Assembly: GCF_030815125.1 (NCBI RefSeq)
Contig: NZ_JAUSWH010000013.1
Span: forward strand, 1-64,000
Direction: 5' to 3'
DNA from: Allorhizobium paknamense
GTDB lineage: Bacteria > Pseudomonadota > Alphaproteobacteria > Rhizobiales > Rhizobiaceae
Length of the DNA stretch: 64,000 nucleotides
The notes below the pieces were generated by a model. The model was not told the origin of the DNA. It was given only the letters and a program-made list of their open reading frames with translations, and did not search any database. The position numbers and the translations under genes are program-made. Position 1 is the first letter of the stretch. The number at the start of each line of letters is the position of its first letter. Positions 23,931 through 34,885 of the stretch are shown here, one piece after another.

Positions 23931-26774
23931 ATGCTCGATAAGACCTATGATTCCGCTGCCGTCGAACCGAAGATCGCCAAGTCCTGGGACGAGGCGGATG
24001 CCTTCCGCGCCGGTGCCAATGCCAAGCCGGGCGCAGACAGCTTCACCATCGTGATTCCGCCACCGAACGTGACCGGCTCACTGCATATGGGCCACGCGCT
24101 CAACAATACGCTGCAGGATATCATGGTGCGCTTCGAGCGCATGCGCGGCAAGGATGTGCTGTGGCAGCCGGGCATGGACCATGCGGGCATTGCCACCCAG
24201 ATGGTGGTCGAGCGCCAGTTGATGGAACGGCAATTGCCGGGCCGTCGCGAGATGGATCGTGATGCCTTCATTGACAAGGTCTGGGAATGGAAGGCCGAAT
24301 CAGGTGGCATGATCTTCAACCAGTTGAAGCGCCTGGGCGCCTCCTGTGACTGGTCGCGCGAGCGCTTTACCATGGACGAGGGCCTGTCCAAGGCCGTTCT
24401 TGAAGTCTTCGTCACGCTCTACAAGCAGGGCCTGATTTATAAGGACAAGCGGCTGGTCAACTGGGACCCGAAGCTCCTGACGGCGATTTCCGATCTGGAA
24501 GTCGAGCAGCATGAGATCAACGGCAATCTCTGGCATCTGCGCTACCCCCTGGAAGAGGGTGTCACCTACCAGCATCCGATTGCCTTCGACGAGGATGGCA
24601 AGCCGACGGAATGGGAAACGCGCGATTATCTGGTGGTTGCCACCACCCGTCCGGAAACCATGCTGGGCGATACCGGCATTGCCGTTCATCCGGACGATGC
24701 ACGCTATAAGGACATTGTCGGCAAGCATGTCATCCTGCCCATCGTTGGCCGTCGCATTCCGATCGTTGCCGATGAATATCCCGATCCGACCGCAGGCACC
24801 GGCGCGGTGAAGATGACGCCTGCCCATGATTTCAACGATTTCGAGGTGGGCAAGCGCGCTGGCCTCAGGATGATCAACATCCTGAATGTCGACGCGACCG
24901 TGACTATTACGGACAATGACGACTTCCTGGAAGGTCTGGCGCCCAGCCGCGAGCAGGAGATGGTCTGGGCCGAGTTGCAGGGCCAGGACCGGTTTTTCGT
25001 GCGCAAGAAGATTGTCGAGATTCTGGAAGCGGAAGGCTTGCTGGACAAGATCGAGCCGCACAAGCACATGGTGCCGCATGGCGATCGCGGTGGCGTGCCG
25101 ATCGAGCCGCGTCTGACCGAGCAATGGTATGTCGATGCCAAGACGCTGGCCGAGCCGGCGATTGCGTCCGTGCGCGAAGGCCGCACCAAATTCGTGCCGA
25201 AGAACTGGGAAAAGACCTATTACGAGTGGATGGAAAACATCCAGCCCTGGTGCGTGTCCCGCCAACTGTGGTGGGGGCATCAAATCCCGGCCTGGTATGG
25301 TCCGGACGGTCAGGTTTTCGTTGAGAAGACCGAGGAAGAGGCGCTGGATGCAGCCGTTCAGCACTATCTTGCCCATGAAGGTCCGTGGAAAGCCTGGGTG
25401 CAGGAAAAGCTGGAAAACTTCGCGCCGGGTGAGATCCTGACTCGCGACGAGGATGTGCTGGACACCTGGTTCTCCTCCGCGCTCTGGCCCTTCTCGACGC
25501 TGGGCTGGCCGGACAAGACGCCGGAGCTGGCGCGGTACTACCCGACAGACGTTCTGGTGACAGGTTTCGACATTATCTTCTTCTGGGTGGCCCGGATGAT
25601 GATGATGAGCCTGCATTTCATGAAGGATGAGGATGGCAATCCCGTCGAGCCCTTCGAGACGGTCTATGTGCATGCGCTGGTGCGGGACAAGAACGGCCAG
25701 AAGATGTCGAAGTCCAAGGGCAATGTCATCGACCCCTTGCAGTTGATCGATGAATATGGGGCGGATGCGCTGCGCTTCACGCTGGCGATCATGGCGGCCC
25801 AGGGCCGTGACGTAAAGCTAGACCCGGCCCGCATCGCCGGTTATCGCAATTTTGGCACCAAGCTGTGGAACGCTACACGCTTTGCGGAAATGAATGGCGC
25901 GCGCCGTGATCCGGCCTTCCTGCCCGAGACCTCCAGCCTCGCCATCAATCGCTGGATTTTGACGGAACTCACCCGCACCCAGCGGGAGGTGACGGAGGCG
26001 ATTGAGCATTTCCGCTTCAACGATGCGGCAAGCTCGCTCTATCGCTTCGTCTGGAACCAGTTCTGCGACTGGTATCTGGAACTGCTGAAGCCGGTCTACG
26101 CCGGGGAAGACGAGGCGGCCAAGCGCGAGGCGCAGGCATGCTCGGCCTATGTGCTGGAAGAGACCTACAAGCTCCTGCATCCCTTCATGCCGTTCATGAC
26201 GGAAGAGCTTTACGCCCATACGGCGGGCGAGGGGCAGGCGCGGGAAAGCCTGCTTTGCCATGCCGACTGGCCGGAACTGACCTTCTCGGATATTTCCGCC
26301 GCCGCTGATATCAATTGGCTGGTGGAGATCGTTTCCGGTATTCGCTCGGCACGGGCCGAGATGAATGTGCCGCCGAGCGCCGTTGCGCCGCTGATCGTGG
26401 TCGCGGCCAATAGTATGACGCAGGAGCGTCTGCAGCGCCATGAAGCGGCGATCAAGCGTCTGGCGCGGGTGGAAAGTATCGCCCTTGCCGCAGAAGCCCC
26501 GAAAGGCGCTGCCCAGATCGTGGTGGGCGAGGCGACAGCCTGCCTGCCGCTCGGCGCGCTGATCGATGTCTCTGCTGAAAAGGCGCGGCTTGAAAAGGCG
26601 GTTGGCAAGGCGGATCAGGAAATGAGCCGTATTTCGGCGAAGCTCGGCAACGAAAAATTCGTGGCAAATGCCAATCCGGACGTGGTCGCCGCCGAGCGTG
26701 AGCGCTTTGCCGAACTGGAGGTGCAGATTGCTTCCCTGAGGCTGGCGCTGTCGCGCGTGATGGAGGCGCAGTGA
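23931..26774 (+). CDS. valS: Valyl-tRNA synthetase
   Basis: 947 residues, the expected size for class Ia ValRS. The HIGH signature is [15 protein letters not shown] near residue 40. The editing domain includes [14 protein letters not shown] and [10 protein letters not shown]. The KMSKS signature is [15 protein letters not shown] near residue 590. The C-terminal coiled-coil arm ([19 protein letters not shown]) binds tRNA. All key residues are present. It is followed by a strong terminator at 26839. Confidence 0.97.
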   Translation: MLDKTYDSAAVEPKIAKSWDEADAFRAGANAKPGADSFTIVIPPPNVTGSLHMGHALNNTLQDIMVRFERMRGKDVLWQPGMDHAGIATQMVVERQLMERQLPGRREMDRDAFIDKVWEWKAESGGMIFNQLKRLGASCDWSRERFTMDEGLSKAVLEVFVTLYKQGLIYKDKRLVNWDPKLLTAISDLEVEQHEINGNLWHLRYPLEEGVTYQHPIAFDEDGKPTEWETRDYLVVATTRPETMLGDTGIAVHPDDARYKDIVGKHVILPIVGRRIPIVADEYPDPTAGTGAVKMTPAHDFNDFEVGKRAGLRMINILNVDATVTITDNDDFLEGLAPSREQEMVWAELQGQDRFFVRKKIVEILEAEGLLDKIEPHKHMVPHGDRGGVPIEPRLTEQWYVDAKTLAEPAIASVREGRTKFVPKNWEKTYYEWMENIQPWCVSRQLWWGHQIPAWYGPDGQVFVEKTEEEALDAAVQHYLAHEGPWKAWVQEKLENFAPGEILTRDEDVLDTWFSSALWPFSTLGWPDKTPELARYYPTDVLVTGFDIIFFWVARMMMMSLHFMKDEDGNPVEPFETVYVHALVRDKNGQKMSKSKGNVIDPLQLIDEYGADALRFTLAIMAAQGRDVKLDPARIAGYRNFGTKLWNATRFAEMNGARRDPAFLPETSSLAINRWILTELTRTQREVTEAIEHFRFNDAASSLYRFVWNQFCDWYLELLKPVYAGEDEAAKREAQACSAYVLEETYKLLHPFMPFMTEELYAHTAGEGQARESLLCHADWPELTFSDISAAADINWLVEIVSGIRSARAEMNVPPSAVAPLIVVAANSMTQERLQRHEAAIKRLARVESIALAAEAPKGAAQIVVGEATACLPLGALIDVSAEKARLEKAVGKADQEMSRISAKLGNEKFVANANPDVVAAERERFAELEVQIASLRLALSRVMEAQ

Positions 26775-26838
26775 AGATTTTTGCGGCGCACCCTTGAATT
26801 GTGCGCCGCGATAGGTTTTTGGAATTTTATTTCCTCGA

Positions 26839-26870
26839 AACATCCCGGTTCTTTCCGGGATGTTTTTTTT
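26839..26870 (+). terminator. Rho-independent terminator of valS
   Basis: A perfect 10-bp stem AACATCCCGG/CCGGGATGTT with a six-base loop is followed by a run of T. Confidence 0.9.
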
Positions 26871-27219
26871 GCAATTTGAGCGATTGCGGGATTGTTTTTA
26901 CGCTTTATTAGCTTTTGAGCCATTTGCGGGCTGTTTTCTCCGTTTTTTCACAGGGATTTCCCTCTCTTTATGTAAAAATTGATATGTTGTAAGTGGGACA
27001 CGGTTCTTTTTTGGGTTAGAAATAATTTTCAATACACGGAGATTTGTTCGTCATTTTTGGAAAAAAAGATTTCCCATCGCATTGGCTGTGGGGCGTTCAG
27101 CAAAACCTACGTAAATCTGCATTCAACTTGGCGTAGGTTTGGCGGGCAGAGGCCGGATTGTTTTTGCACACGTCAAATATAGAATGATTTCAGAGTGATT
27201 TGGAGAGCGGGGAACATCC
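26871..27219. promoter_or_regulatory. AT-rich leader of the FadL-type gene with an inverted repeat
   Basis: This gap is much richer in A and T than its surroundings. Near its 3' end are arms AAACCTACG (27103-27111) and CGTAGGTTT (27132-27140), about 80 bases before the FadL start. They could be an operator or a leader hairpin. No further feature is evident. Confidence 0.35.
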
Positions 27220-28464
27220 ATGAATACAGGCATGAGGTCAGGCGTCATTGCGCTTTTGGGCATTGCTGCTCTGGCTGGGCAGGCGCAGGCGGGCGGTCTT
27301 GAGCGAGGTGGATATAATATCGATCTGCTGTTCGATCCCTCCTCTGTAACAAGTGAGGCTACCGGTGTGTATGTAGCGCCGGAGCGAAAGTTGAAAAACG
27401 TCAAGGATAGTGACACATCTTCAGCGGTGTATCCTTATAACGGCACGTCTTCTGGGGCGGGTGGTGGTGATTTAAGTGGTCGCTCGACCAGCGTGACCGA
27501 CACGAAGGCCTATGAGAACTATAGAGCTGGTATCAAGGTTGGATTTACAAACGGTTTTGATTGCTTGGTTGACTATTCTCAGCCATGGGGAGCGCACACC
27601 AAGCCTGGTAGTAACTGGGCGGGTGCCAATGAAAATGTCGAGACCAAAGTTAGTAGCGAAAATTACGCACTGACATGCTCTTACAAATTCGACGTTGGTC
27701 CCGGTCAGTTGAGGGTTATCGGCGGTGGCTTCTATCAAAAAGTATGGGGTTTCAAGGAGCGTCTGGTTCAGGATTTCACCGGATATACGGCTGCCCTTTC
27801 CGGAATTGGGCGCCTCGATCTTGAAGGTGACGGATGGGGATGGCGCACCGGGGTAGCCTATGAGATTCCTGAGTATGCGATGCGGGCTAGCCTCGTATAT
27901 AATAGCGAAGTGAAGCTTAGCGATATTACCGGCACTCTAGACCTGACGCAGGTGGGTAGATCTACTTATGAGGTTTATGGCTCGCAGAACATGCCTGACA
28001 GTGTCGAGCTGAAGCTGCAGAGCGGGATTGCTCCAGATTGGCTCGCCTTCGGCTCCGTAAAATGGACAGACTGGAGTCAATTCCAGAAGATACCTTTCTA
28101 TTATAAAGGTACACAAACTCAAGCGACCTCGCTTGATCTTGGCTATAGAGACGGATGGACCATCACAACTGGTATTGGCCATAAGTTTACCGATCAGTGG
28201 AGCGGTGCGGTGAGTGTGACCTGGGATCAGGGGACCTCTCAAGGTTATGGTACGCAGACGGATACTTGGGCGCTCGGTCTTGGTGTCTCCTATAATCCAA
28301 ACAAAAATGTCGAATTGCAACTTGCCGGTCTGGTCGGTATCCTCACTAGTGGCAAGTCGGGTTCTGTGGTTTTGGACGGCGTGTCTTACGGCACTGACGC
28401 AAGCTACGAATTCGGCAATGACTTCGTGGGTGCGCTCTCTGCAAAGCTGAAGGTTAAGTTTTAA
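27220..28464 (+). CDS. FadL/OmpP1-family outer membrane transport protein
   Basis: 414 residues. A signal peptide ends AGQAQAGGLERGGY, followed by beta-barrel text. The GGLERGGYNID start after cleavage, the EVYGSQNMPDSVELKLQSG block with a P-D-S-V segment, SVKWTDWSQFQKIP and a terminal Phe are typical of the FadL family, which passes long-chain fatty acids or other hydrophobic compounds across the outer membrane. The gene stands alone with long non-coding DNA on both sides. Its codons (AGT, TCT, GGT, TAT) are less GC-biased than those of the neighbours, so it may be a late acquisition or a highly expressed gene with different codon use. Confidence 0.88.
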   Translation: MNTGMRSGVIALLGIAALAGQAQAGGLERGGYNIDLLFDPSSVTSEATGVYVAPERKLKNVKDSDTSSAVYPYNGTSSGAGGGDLSGRSTSVTDTKAYENYRAGIKVGFTNGFDCLVDYSQPWGAHTKPGSNWAGANENVETKVSSENYALTCSYKFDVGPGQLRVIGGGFYQKVWGFKERLVQDFTGYTAALSGIGRLDLEGDGWGWRTGVAYEIPEYAMRASLVYNSEVKLSDITGTLDLTQVGRSTYEVYGSQNMPDSVELKLQSGIAPDWLAFGSVKWTDWSQFQKIPFYYKGTQTQATSLDLGYRDGWTITTGIGHKFTDQWSGAVSVTWDQGTSQGYGTQTDTWALGLGVSYNPNKNVELQLAGLVGILTSGKSGSVVLDGVSYGTDASYEFGNDFVGALSAKLKVKF

Positions 28465-29430
28465 TTTTAGATCCGGTGGCAATAGGTCACCGGATCCGAT
28501 TTCTTTTGTATTTTTGCGTATTTCTTTTAAGTCGGGTGGACTTCAATCTCGGATATCGCAAAAATCGCAAATGGCGGTGTGTTCTTTGCGAGCACGGTGC
28601 AAGAGGTCACTGTTGTTTTAGTGCTTGTCCAAACCGTAAAGTGTGCCTGTTTGAGGTGTAAGGATGTGATCTTGATCCGATTATACAGCCTCCATTTGCA
28701 CAATTTTCTTTCATGGCTTGAAGTGAGGATATCCTTTCTTCTTAAGGAATAATCATCACCATGGTTCATTCTAGAGCGTTGTGCCGAAAATCGGAATCAA
28801 CCCAATGCTCCAATTTTTTCGTATCTGACGGAAAACGAGTTCGGGCTATTCGGTCAGATGATTTACATCTTGGCAGCAGTAGCTGACAACGTCTCCTCTC
28901 TTGTCTGGCCGGCGTTTCTATGGATAGAGCTGGACTCCCGTTAATTAACTATAGAAACAGCCGCTTTTCACGGAAATTTAAGAATAGGTTCCGTCTTGGT
29001 CGCTGGGTTTCTTAAAACGGGTGGCGAATATTGTGTCTTTTCAGCAACTGCCAATACTTCGTTGAAGCGGTGCCTTCATCCTGCCGATTTTGTCCGAATC
29101 CCGCCACAAAGGCGGAGCAACTCTACTTTTACGCGGGGTGTTGAGTGTGGCCGCGCTTGATATTCGGGTTTTTCATGCTTGCCTGGAAGTTGAATAAGCA
29201 AGGTCTTTCAAGGGGATTGCGGCATTTGCAGTTTGCCGTAAGCTTCAATCCCGCCAAAGAATCCGGGCTTGTGGAAAAGGTCCTAGTCTTGCCTGAAATT
29301 CTTTTTATCCTTCCTCTCAAGCTTGTCATGAAAGCGCGCGAAGGCTGCTGGTTTCAGGACGGGGTTTCAGGGGCGATAGGTTGGGTGTTGCAGTCTCCGC
29401 GCATGCGTGGAAAGGCCTGTGGTTGTGGTA
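28465..29430. other. Long intergenic region with an inverted repeat
   Basis: About 970 bases without a gene I can support. It contains an AGAGCGTTGTGCCGAAAATC stretch at 28774, a possible scrap of the mosaic repeats, and imperfect arms CGGC-GTTTCTAT (28910-28921) and ATAGAAACAGCCG (28951-28963). Short frames on both strands lack ribosome binding sites. The exoR promoter should be in the last part. A small RNA gene here cannot be excluded. Confidence 0.4.
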
Positions 29431-30249
29431 ATGTTGAAGTATAGCGGTGTCGCCGTGAGGCCTGAATGGAAATTGTCGGCTGCCGTTTTCTGTTCGCTGG
29501 CGCTTGGCGTCTTCATGTCTGCTGCGCCCGTTCGGGCTTTTGACATCAAATCCGGTGTCAGCAAGGAATCCGGGCCCTTCGATCTTTTCAAGTTCGGTTT
29601 CAATGCCCAGAAGAGCGGCAAGACGGAAGATGCCGTAGAGGCCTATCGCTATGCTGCCGAAAAGGGCCATACAGGCTCACGCTGGGCGCTCGCCAATATG
29701 TATGCCGATGGCGATGGCGTGGTGAAGAACGATTACGAGGCGTTCAAGATCTATTCCGAAATCGCCAATCAGGGTGTCGAGCCCGGTTCCGAAGATACGG
29801 TCTATTTCGTCAATGCGTTGACCTCCCTTGCCAATTACTATCGTGATGGCATTCCGGGCAGTCCCGTCGGCGTTGACCTCAGCCAGGCCCGTCAGCTTTA
29901 TTTCCAGGCGGCATCCACTTTCGGCTTCGCCGATGCCCAGTTCGAACTGGCCAAGATGCTGCTGGCAGGTGAGGGCGGTAAGAAAAACGTGCTCCAGGCC
30001 AAGAAGTGGCTCAACCTTGCCCGCAAGAATGGTCACGCCGGAGCCATGGCGCTGTTTGGCAATGTCATCTTTCAGGAAGGGCAATCAGCGCGCGGTCTGG
30101 CTTTCATGACGGCGGCGCTGGACAAATGCGCCCCGAAGGACTGCACCTGGATTCAGGATTTGCAGGAGCGTGCCTTCTCGCTGGCCGATGAAAAAGAGCG
30201 CCGCACAGCGGTAGCGCTCGTGCCACAGGTTCAGCAGCAGCCGGAATAA
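29431..30249 (+). CDS. exoR: Periplasmic regulator ExoR with Sel1 repeats
   Basis: 272 residues. A signal peptide ends PVRAFDIKSG. Sel1-like repeats follow: AVEAYRYAAEKGHTGSRWAL with MYADGDGV, then LYFQAASTFGFADAQFELAK, then AKKWLNLARKNGHAGAMAL. Length, signal peptide and repeat layout match ExoR of Sinorhizobium and Agrobacterium. ExoR binds the ExoS/ChvG sensor in the periplasm and restrains exopolysaccharide and acid-induced genes until it is degraded. ATG at 29431 is the most likely start; GTG at 29455 is an alternative. xthA is convergent immediately downstream. Function by analogy; alternative Sel1 proteins are common, but overall text fits ExoR best. Confidence 0.85.
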   Translation: MLKYSGVAVRPEWKLSAAVFCSLALGVFMSAAPVRAFDIKSGVSKESGPFDLFKFGFNAQKSGKTEDAVEAYRYAAEKGHTGSRWALANMYADGDGVVKNDYEAFKIYSEIANQGVEPGSEDTVYFVNALTSLANYYRDGIPGSPVGVDLSQARQLYFQAASTFGFADAQFELAKMLLAGEGGKKNVLQAKKWLNLARKNGHAGAMALFGNVIFQEGQSARGLAFMTAALDKCAPKDCTWIQDLQERAFSLADEKERRTAVALVPQVQQQPE

Positions 30250-30266
30250 AGTTTTGCTGCAGCCTT

Positions 30267-31052
30267 TTAGAACCGAAAGTGGCCAATGACCGGCACATGG
30301 TCCGAAGGCTTTTCCCAGCTTCTGACGTGCTTTTCGATATCGGTGGAGATCAACCGGTCCGTGGCTTCGGCTGACAGCAGCAGGTGATCGATCCGGATGC
30401 CGTTGTTTTTCTGCCAGGCGCCGGCCTGATAATCCCAAAAGGAATAAAGCTTCACAGCATCGCTGGTCGCGCGCACTGCATCTGTCAGCCCCAGATGCTC
30501 AAGCCTGCGGAAGGCGGCCCGAGTCGCGGGGAGAAACAGTGCATCCTGAGCCCACACGGCCGGATCGTGGCAGTCATAGGGTTCCGGGATCACGTTATAA
30601 TCGCCCGCCAGAATAAGCGGTTCCTCCAGCGCCAGCCGGTCTTCGGCGAAGCGGCGCAGCCTTTCCATCCAGGCAAGTTTGTAAGGATATTTCACCGGAT
30701 CGTCGGCGGGGTTGCCGTTGGGCAAATAAAGTGAGCAGACACGGATAACGCCGCCTTCGACGGAGAAGACGCCCTCGATAAAGCGCGCCTGTTCATCCGT
30801 TTCATCGCCCGGAAGGCCGCGATTGACCTCGTCCGGCTTGATTTTCGACAAAAGAGCCACCCCGTTGAAGCCCTTCTGTCCATGGGTTTCGACGTGATAA
30901 CCCAGCGCCTCGATTTCCGACCGTGGAAAGCCTTCATCCACGGACTTGATTTCCTGAAGGCAGACGATGTCAGGCGCGCAGCTTTCCAGCCATTGGCAGA
31001 GATTGGCGATCCGCGCCTTCACGCCGTTGATATTCCAGGTGGCAATCTTCAT
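30267..31052 (-). CDS. xthA: Exodeoxyribonuclease III (AP endonuclease)
   Basis: 261 residues of the exonuclease-endonuclease-phosphatase fold. The catalytic residues are visible: Asn in ATWNINGVKAR, Glu in CLQEIKS, GDYNVIPEP with the general-acid Asp, and the final SDHVPVIG with the His. It cuts DNA at abasic sites in base-excision repair. It is convergent with exoR with a 17-base gap. A RIME-like repeat lies just upstream of its start, so its promoter lies in or beyond that repeat. Confidence 0.93.
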   Translation of the reverse strand: MKIATWNINGVKARIANLCQWLESCAPDIVCLQEIKSVDEGFPRSEIEALGYHVETHGQKGFNGVALLSKIKPDEVNRGLPGDETDEQARFIEGVFSVEGGVIRVCSLYLPNGNPADDPVKYPYKLAWMERLRRFAEDRLALEEPLILAGDYNVIPEPYDCHDPAVWAQDALFLPATRAAFRRLEHLGLTDAVRATSDAVKLYSFWDYQAGAWQKNNGIRIDHLLLSAEATDRLISTDIEKHVRSWEKPSDHVPVIGHFRF

Positions 31053-31084
31053 GTCTGCTCTTCATGTCTCTTGGGAAAAAGTGT

Positions 31085-31213
31085 GTCATACGAAGAGTCA
31101 TTGAAAATGGCAGTTCGTATTCCCTTTTCGAATATCTCAAGCCCTTGATGCATTTGAGATATTCGAAATTCTTTCAAGGCGAGGATGCGTTAGCATCTTC
31201 GAGCCTTGGTATC
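31085..31213. repeat. RIME-like two-palindrome element, copy 2 (inverted)
   Basis: It is the reverse complement of the element at 15057-15183 with only a few differences. The TTTCGAATATCTCAA palindrome is intact. One arm of the other palindrome has changed (ATGGCAGTTCGTAT instead of ATGACTCTTCGTAT). It fills the spacer between xthA and erpA. Confidence 0.8.
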
Positions 31214-31544
31214 AGACGGCAAAACTGGTGCCGCAGCCGCAACTGGCCACCGCATTCGGATTTTTGATCTGGAAGGATTGGCCGAGCAGATTGTCGACAA
31301 AATCTACCTCTGACCCGGCCATATAGACCAGCGAAACAGGGTCGATCAAAAGTTTCGCGCCATCGCGCTCCACCACCAGATCGTCCGGCTGCGCGCTCCC
31401 GTCCAGATCGAACTTGTAGGAAAAGCCGGAACAGCCGCCGCCTTCCACGGAAATGCGCAGCGCCTGCTTGCCGGCATCGCCGGCCAGGATCTTGTTGATA
31501 CGCTTGGCTGCCTGTTCCGACAGCGTCACGCTCTGATTCGTCAT
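31212..31544 (-). CDS. erpA: Iron-sulfur cluster insertion protein (A-type carrier)
   Basis: 110 residues of the HesB/IscA/ErpA family. The three cysteine ligands are in GGGCSGFSYKF and near the C-terminus in SCGCGTSF. It accepts an Fe-S cluster from the scaffold and passes it to target enzymes. The family assignment is firm; choosing ErpA over IscA rests on the text VSLVYMAGSEVDFVDNLLGQ and on its isolated position beside dgt, which is common in rhizobia. It is divergent from dgt with a 247-base spacer. Confidence 0.88.
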   Translation of the reverse strand: MTNQSVTLSEQAAKRINKILAGDAGKQALRISVEGGGCSGFSYKFDLDGSAQPDDLVVERDGAKLLIDPVSLVYMAGSEVDFVDNLLGQSFQIKNPNAVASCGCGTSFAV

Positions 31545-31791
31545 CTTTGCCTCCTCACGGGGTCAAGGCCCGTAGAAAACTGGAAAAAACTGGAACTGAA
31601 ACCCGTCTTCCATCCGTTATGACAGGAAATGCCATGAAAATCAGGCGGTTTTACCAGTAGAAAAGGATGGGCGGCCGGGTTTTAAGCTATTCTATCGCTC
31701 ATCCACGGTGCAATTGCTGCACAGGCTTCGCGACATGGTCTATAGGTATGGATAGACCAATTGGGCGTCAATGGGCGGGAACAGGACGAGT

Positions 31792-33009
31792 ATGACGATA
31801 GACAGAAATGCGTTGGGTTTTGGTTTCGGTGAGCGGTCGATTTTTGCGGCTGATCCCTGGTCCACCCGTGGGCGCCTTTATCCGGAAGGCGCAAGCCTGA
31901 CCCGTTCGGAGTTCCAGCGCGACCGCGACCGCATCGTTCACACCACCGCCTTTCGCCGGCTGAAGCACAAGACGCAAGTGTTCATCGGCCCCGATAGCGA
32001 TCATTATCGCACGCGGCTGACCCATACCATTGAAGTGGCGCAGATTGCCCGGGCGCTGGCGCGCGCTTTCCGCATCGATGAGGATCTGGCCGAGGGTGTG
32101 GCCTTGGTGCATGATTTCGGTCATACGCCTTTTGGCCATACCGGCGAGGATGCGCTGGACGAGGTGCTGAAGCCCTATGGCGGCTTCGATCACAATGCCC
32201 AGTCGCTGCGCATTGTCACCAAGCTGGAGCGGCGCTATGCGGAATTTGACGGCCTCAATCTCACCTGGGAAACGCTGGAAGGGCTGGTGAAGCATAACGG
32301 CCCGCTGATGACGCCGGACGGTGAGGGCACGCGCGGCCCGGTGCCGCTGCCCATTACGGAATATTGCGCGCTGCAGGATCTCGATCTGGCGAGCTACGCC
32401 AGCCTTGAAGCCCAGGCTGCTGCCGTGGCCGATGACATCGCCTACAACACCCATGACATCGATGACGGTATCCGCTCCGGCTATCTGACCTTCGACATGC
32501 TGGAAGACGTGCCTTTCCTGGCCGGATTGATGCGTGAGGTGCGGGAGAAATATCCCAATCTGGAGGAGGATCGCTTCACCCACGAGATCATGCGCCGCCA
32601 GATCACCCGCATGGTGGAGGATGTGATCGGCGTGGCGCAATCGCGCCTGTCGCGTATCAAGCCGATGTCGGCGGATGACATCCGCCAGGCGGGCGAAACC
32701 ATCATCACCTTCTCCGAACAGATGGCCGAGACCGACCGCCAGATCAAGAAGCTGCTGTTTTCGCGCATCTACCGCCATCCGGATATCATGCGTATCCGGG
32801 CAGGGGCCGCGCAGATCGTCACCGACCTTTTCCACGCCTATATGGAAGAGCCGAGCCTGATGAAAAGCCACTATTGGGTGGAACATATCGCGGGGCTCGA
32901 AACGCCTGCCAAGGCCCGCCATGTCGGCGATTATCTGGCCGGCATGACCGACACCTATGCGGTGCGCGTCCACCGCCAGCTGTTTGACCACACACCCGAT
33001 TTGCGATAG
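31792..33009 (+). CDS. dgt: Deoxyguanosinetriphosphate triphosphohydrolase-like protein
   Basis: 405 residues. An HD-domain hydrolase with metal ligands in [31 protein letters not shown] and [14 protein letters not shown]. The family cleaves dNTPs to deoxynucleosides and triphosphate, keeping nucleotide pools in balance. ATG at 31792 ([10 protein letters not shown]) follows AGGACGAG; a start seven codons upstream is less likely. It leads the forward housekeeping block, with argS 64 bases downstream. Confidence 0.92.
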   Translation: MTIDRNALGFGFGERSIFAADPWSTRGRLYPEGASLTRSEFQRDRDRIVHTTAFRRLKHKTQVFIGPDSDHYRTRLTHTIEVAQIARALARAFRIDEDLAEGVALVHDFGHTPFGHTGEDALDEVLKPYGGFDHNAQSLRIVTKLERRYAEFDGLNLTWETLEGLVKHNGPLMTPDGEGTRGPVPLPITEYCALQDLDLASYASLEAQAAAVADDIAYNTHDIDDGIRSGYLTFDMLEDVPFLAGLMREVREKYPNLEEDRFTHEIMRRQITRMVEDVIGVAQSRLSRIKPMSADDIRQAGETIITFSEQMAETDRQIKKLLFSRIYRHPDIMRIRAGAAQIVTDLFHAYMEEPSLMKSHYWVEHIAGLETPAKARHVGDYLAGMTDTYAVRVHRQLFDHTPDLR

Positions 33010-33073
33010 GGCAGCGGGCGAAAAGGGGCGCCGCATCCATGCGGCGCTGCCGCTTTGCTGTGGATTGATTGCG

Positions 33074-34831
33074 ATGAACCTGTTTGCCGATTTCGAAAAT
33101 CGAATCAAAAATGCCCTCGAAACCCTTGACCTTGTAAAGGAAAAGCGAAGCGAGCTGGCTTTCGACAGGATCGTCGTGGAGCCGCCGCGCGATGCCAGCC
33201 ATGGCGATGCCGCCACCAATGCCGCGATGGTGCTGGCAAAGCCGCTCGGCACCAATCCGCGTGCGCTGGCCGAGCTTCTGGGCAATGCGCTGAAGCAGGA
33301 TGCCGATATTGCCGAGGTGTCGGTGGCCGGTCCCGGCTTCCTGAATATCCGGCTTTCCACCGCTTACTGGCAGCGTCTGCTGGCCTCGATGATCGAGGAT
33401 GGCACACGCTTTGGCCAGACGGGGCTCGGCAATGGCCGCAAGGTCAATGTGGAATATGTGTCGGCCAATCCCACCGGCCCCATGCATGTTGGCCATTGCC
33501 GTGGCGCGGTGGTGGGCGATGCCCTTGCCAATCTTCTCGGTTTTGCTGGCTTCAACGTCACCAAGGAATATTACATCAACGATGCCGGCTCGCAGATCGA
33601 CGTGCTGGCGCGGTCGGTCTTCATCCGTTACCGCGAGGCGCTTGGTGAAAAGGTCGGTGAAATTCCGGCGGGTCTGTACCCGGGCGACTATCTGAAGCCG
33701 GTGGGCGAGGCGCTGGCGCAGGAATTCGGCACGCGCCTGCACACCATGCCGGAAGAAGAGTGGATGGCGATTGTCAAGGATCGCGCCATCAATGCCATGA
33801 TGGCGATGATCAAGGACGATCTGGAAGCCTTGAACGTCAAGCACGACGTGTTCTTTTCCGAACGGCAGCTGCATGCCAATGGCGGCGCGCCGATCCGCAC
33901 GGCCATCAATGATCTGACCTTCAAGGGGCATGTCTATCGCGGCACGCTGCCGCCGCCCAAGGGGCAATTGCCGGAAGACTGGGAAGACCGCGAGCAGACC
34001 CTGTTCCGGTCCACGGAAGTGGGCGACGATATCGACCGTCCGCTGATCAAATCGGATGGGAGCTACACCTATTTTGCCGCCGACGTTGCCTATTTCAAGG
34101 ATAAGTTCGATCGCGGCTTCGAGCAGATGATCTATGTTCTCGGCGCCGATCACGGCGGCTATGTCAAGCGGCTGGAGGCCGTGGCGCGCGGCGTCTCCGA
34201 GGGCAAGTCCAAGCTCACTGTGCTGCTGTGCCAACTGGTCAAGCTGTTCCGGGATGGCGAGCCGGTGAAAATGTCGAAGCGCTCCGGTGACTTCGTGACG
34301 CTGCGGGAAGTGGTGGAGGAAGTGGGCCGCGATTCCGTGCGCTTCATGATGCTCTACCGTAAGAACAGCGAGCCGCTGGACTTCGATTTCGCCAAGGTAA
34401 CCGAACAGTCGAAGGACAATCCGGTCTTCTACGTTCAATACGCCCATGCCCGCTGCATGTCGATTTTCCGGCAGGCGCGCGAGGCTTTTGGCGATCTCGA
34501 TCTGTCGCCTTCGGTGCTGGCGTCGGCGGTGGACGGTATTACCGATCCGGCGGAAGTACAGCTCATTGCCAAGCTTGCAGAATATCCGCGAATCATAGAC
34601 TCTGCGGCACAGTCGTTAGAGCCGCATCGCGTTGCTTTTTATCTTTACGATCTGGCCAGCTCCTTCCATGCGCATTGGAACAAGGGTAAGGATCAGCCGG
34701 AATTACGATTTGTTAACGATAAAAATAGACAATCAAGTCTTGCCAGACTCGGGCTGGTGCATGCCGTCGCCTCTGTGTTGAAGTCGGGACTTGCCATTAC
34801 CGGCACCGACGCCCCGGAGGAAATGCGATAG
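33074..34831 (+). CDS. argS: Arginyl-tRNA synthetase
   Basis: 585 residues. The N-terminal additional domain ([15 protein letters not shown]) recognises the tRNA elbow. The HIGH motif is [15 protein letters not shown] near residue 130, the KMSKS-equivalent is [13 protein letters not shown] near residue 400, and the DALR anticodon domain ends EMR. All are intact. ATG at 33074 is the start of the conserved domain. It lies between dgt and the SPOR gene, a usual rhizobial order. Confidence 0.96.
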   Translation: MNLFADFENRIKNALETLDLVKEKRSELAFDRIVVEPPRDASHGDAATNAAMVLAKPLGTNPRALAELLGNALKQDADIAEVSVAGPGFLNIRLSTAYWQRLLASMIEDGTRFGQTGLGNGRKVNVEYVSANPTGPMHVGHCRGAVVGDALANLLGFAGFNVTKEYYINDAGSQIDVLARSVFIRYREALGEKVGEIPAGLYPGDYLKPVGEALAQEFGTRLHTMPEEEWMAIVKDRAINAMMAMIKDDLEALNVKHDVFFSERQLHANGGAPIRTAINDLTFKGHVYRGTLPPPKGQLPEDWEDREQTLFRSTEVGDDIDRPLIKSDGSYTYFAADVAYFKDKFDRGFEQMIYVLGADHGGYVKRLEAVARGVSEGKSKLTVLLCQLVKLFRDGEPVKMSKRSGDFVTLREVVEEVGRDSVRFMMLYRKNSEPLDFDFAKVTEQSKDNPVFYVQYAHARCMSIFRQAREAFGDLDLSPSVLASAVDGITDPAEVQLIAKLAEYPRIIDSAAQSLEPHRVAFYLYDLASSFHAHWNKGKDQPELRFVNDKNRQSSLARLGLVHAVASVLKSGLAITGTDAPEEMR

Positions 34832-34885
34832 GCATCACCATTTCCCCACATTGCGCTGGCATGTCATTGGTCGCGTAGCGAGTGG

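Noticed and set aside
32819..34447. Reverse-strand open frame of about 540 codons over argS and dgt
   Set aside because: Antisense shadow of clear argS; contains no recognisable motifs.
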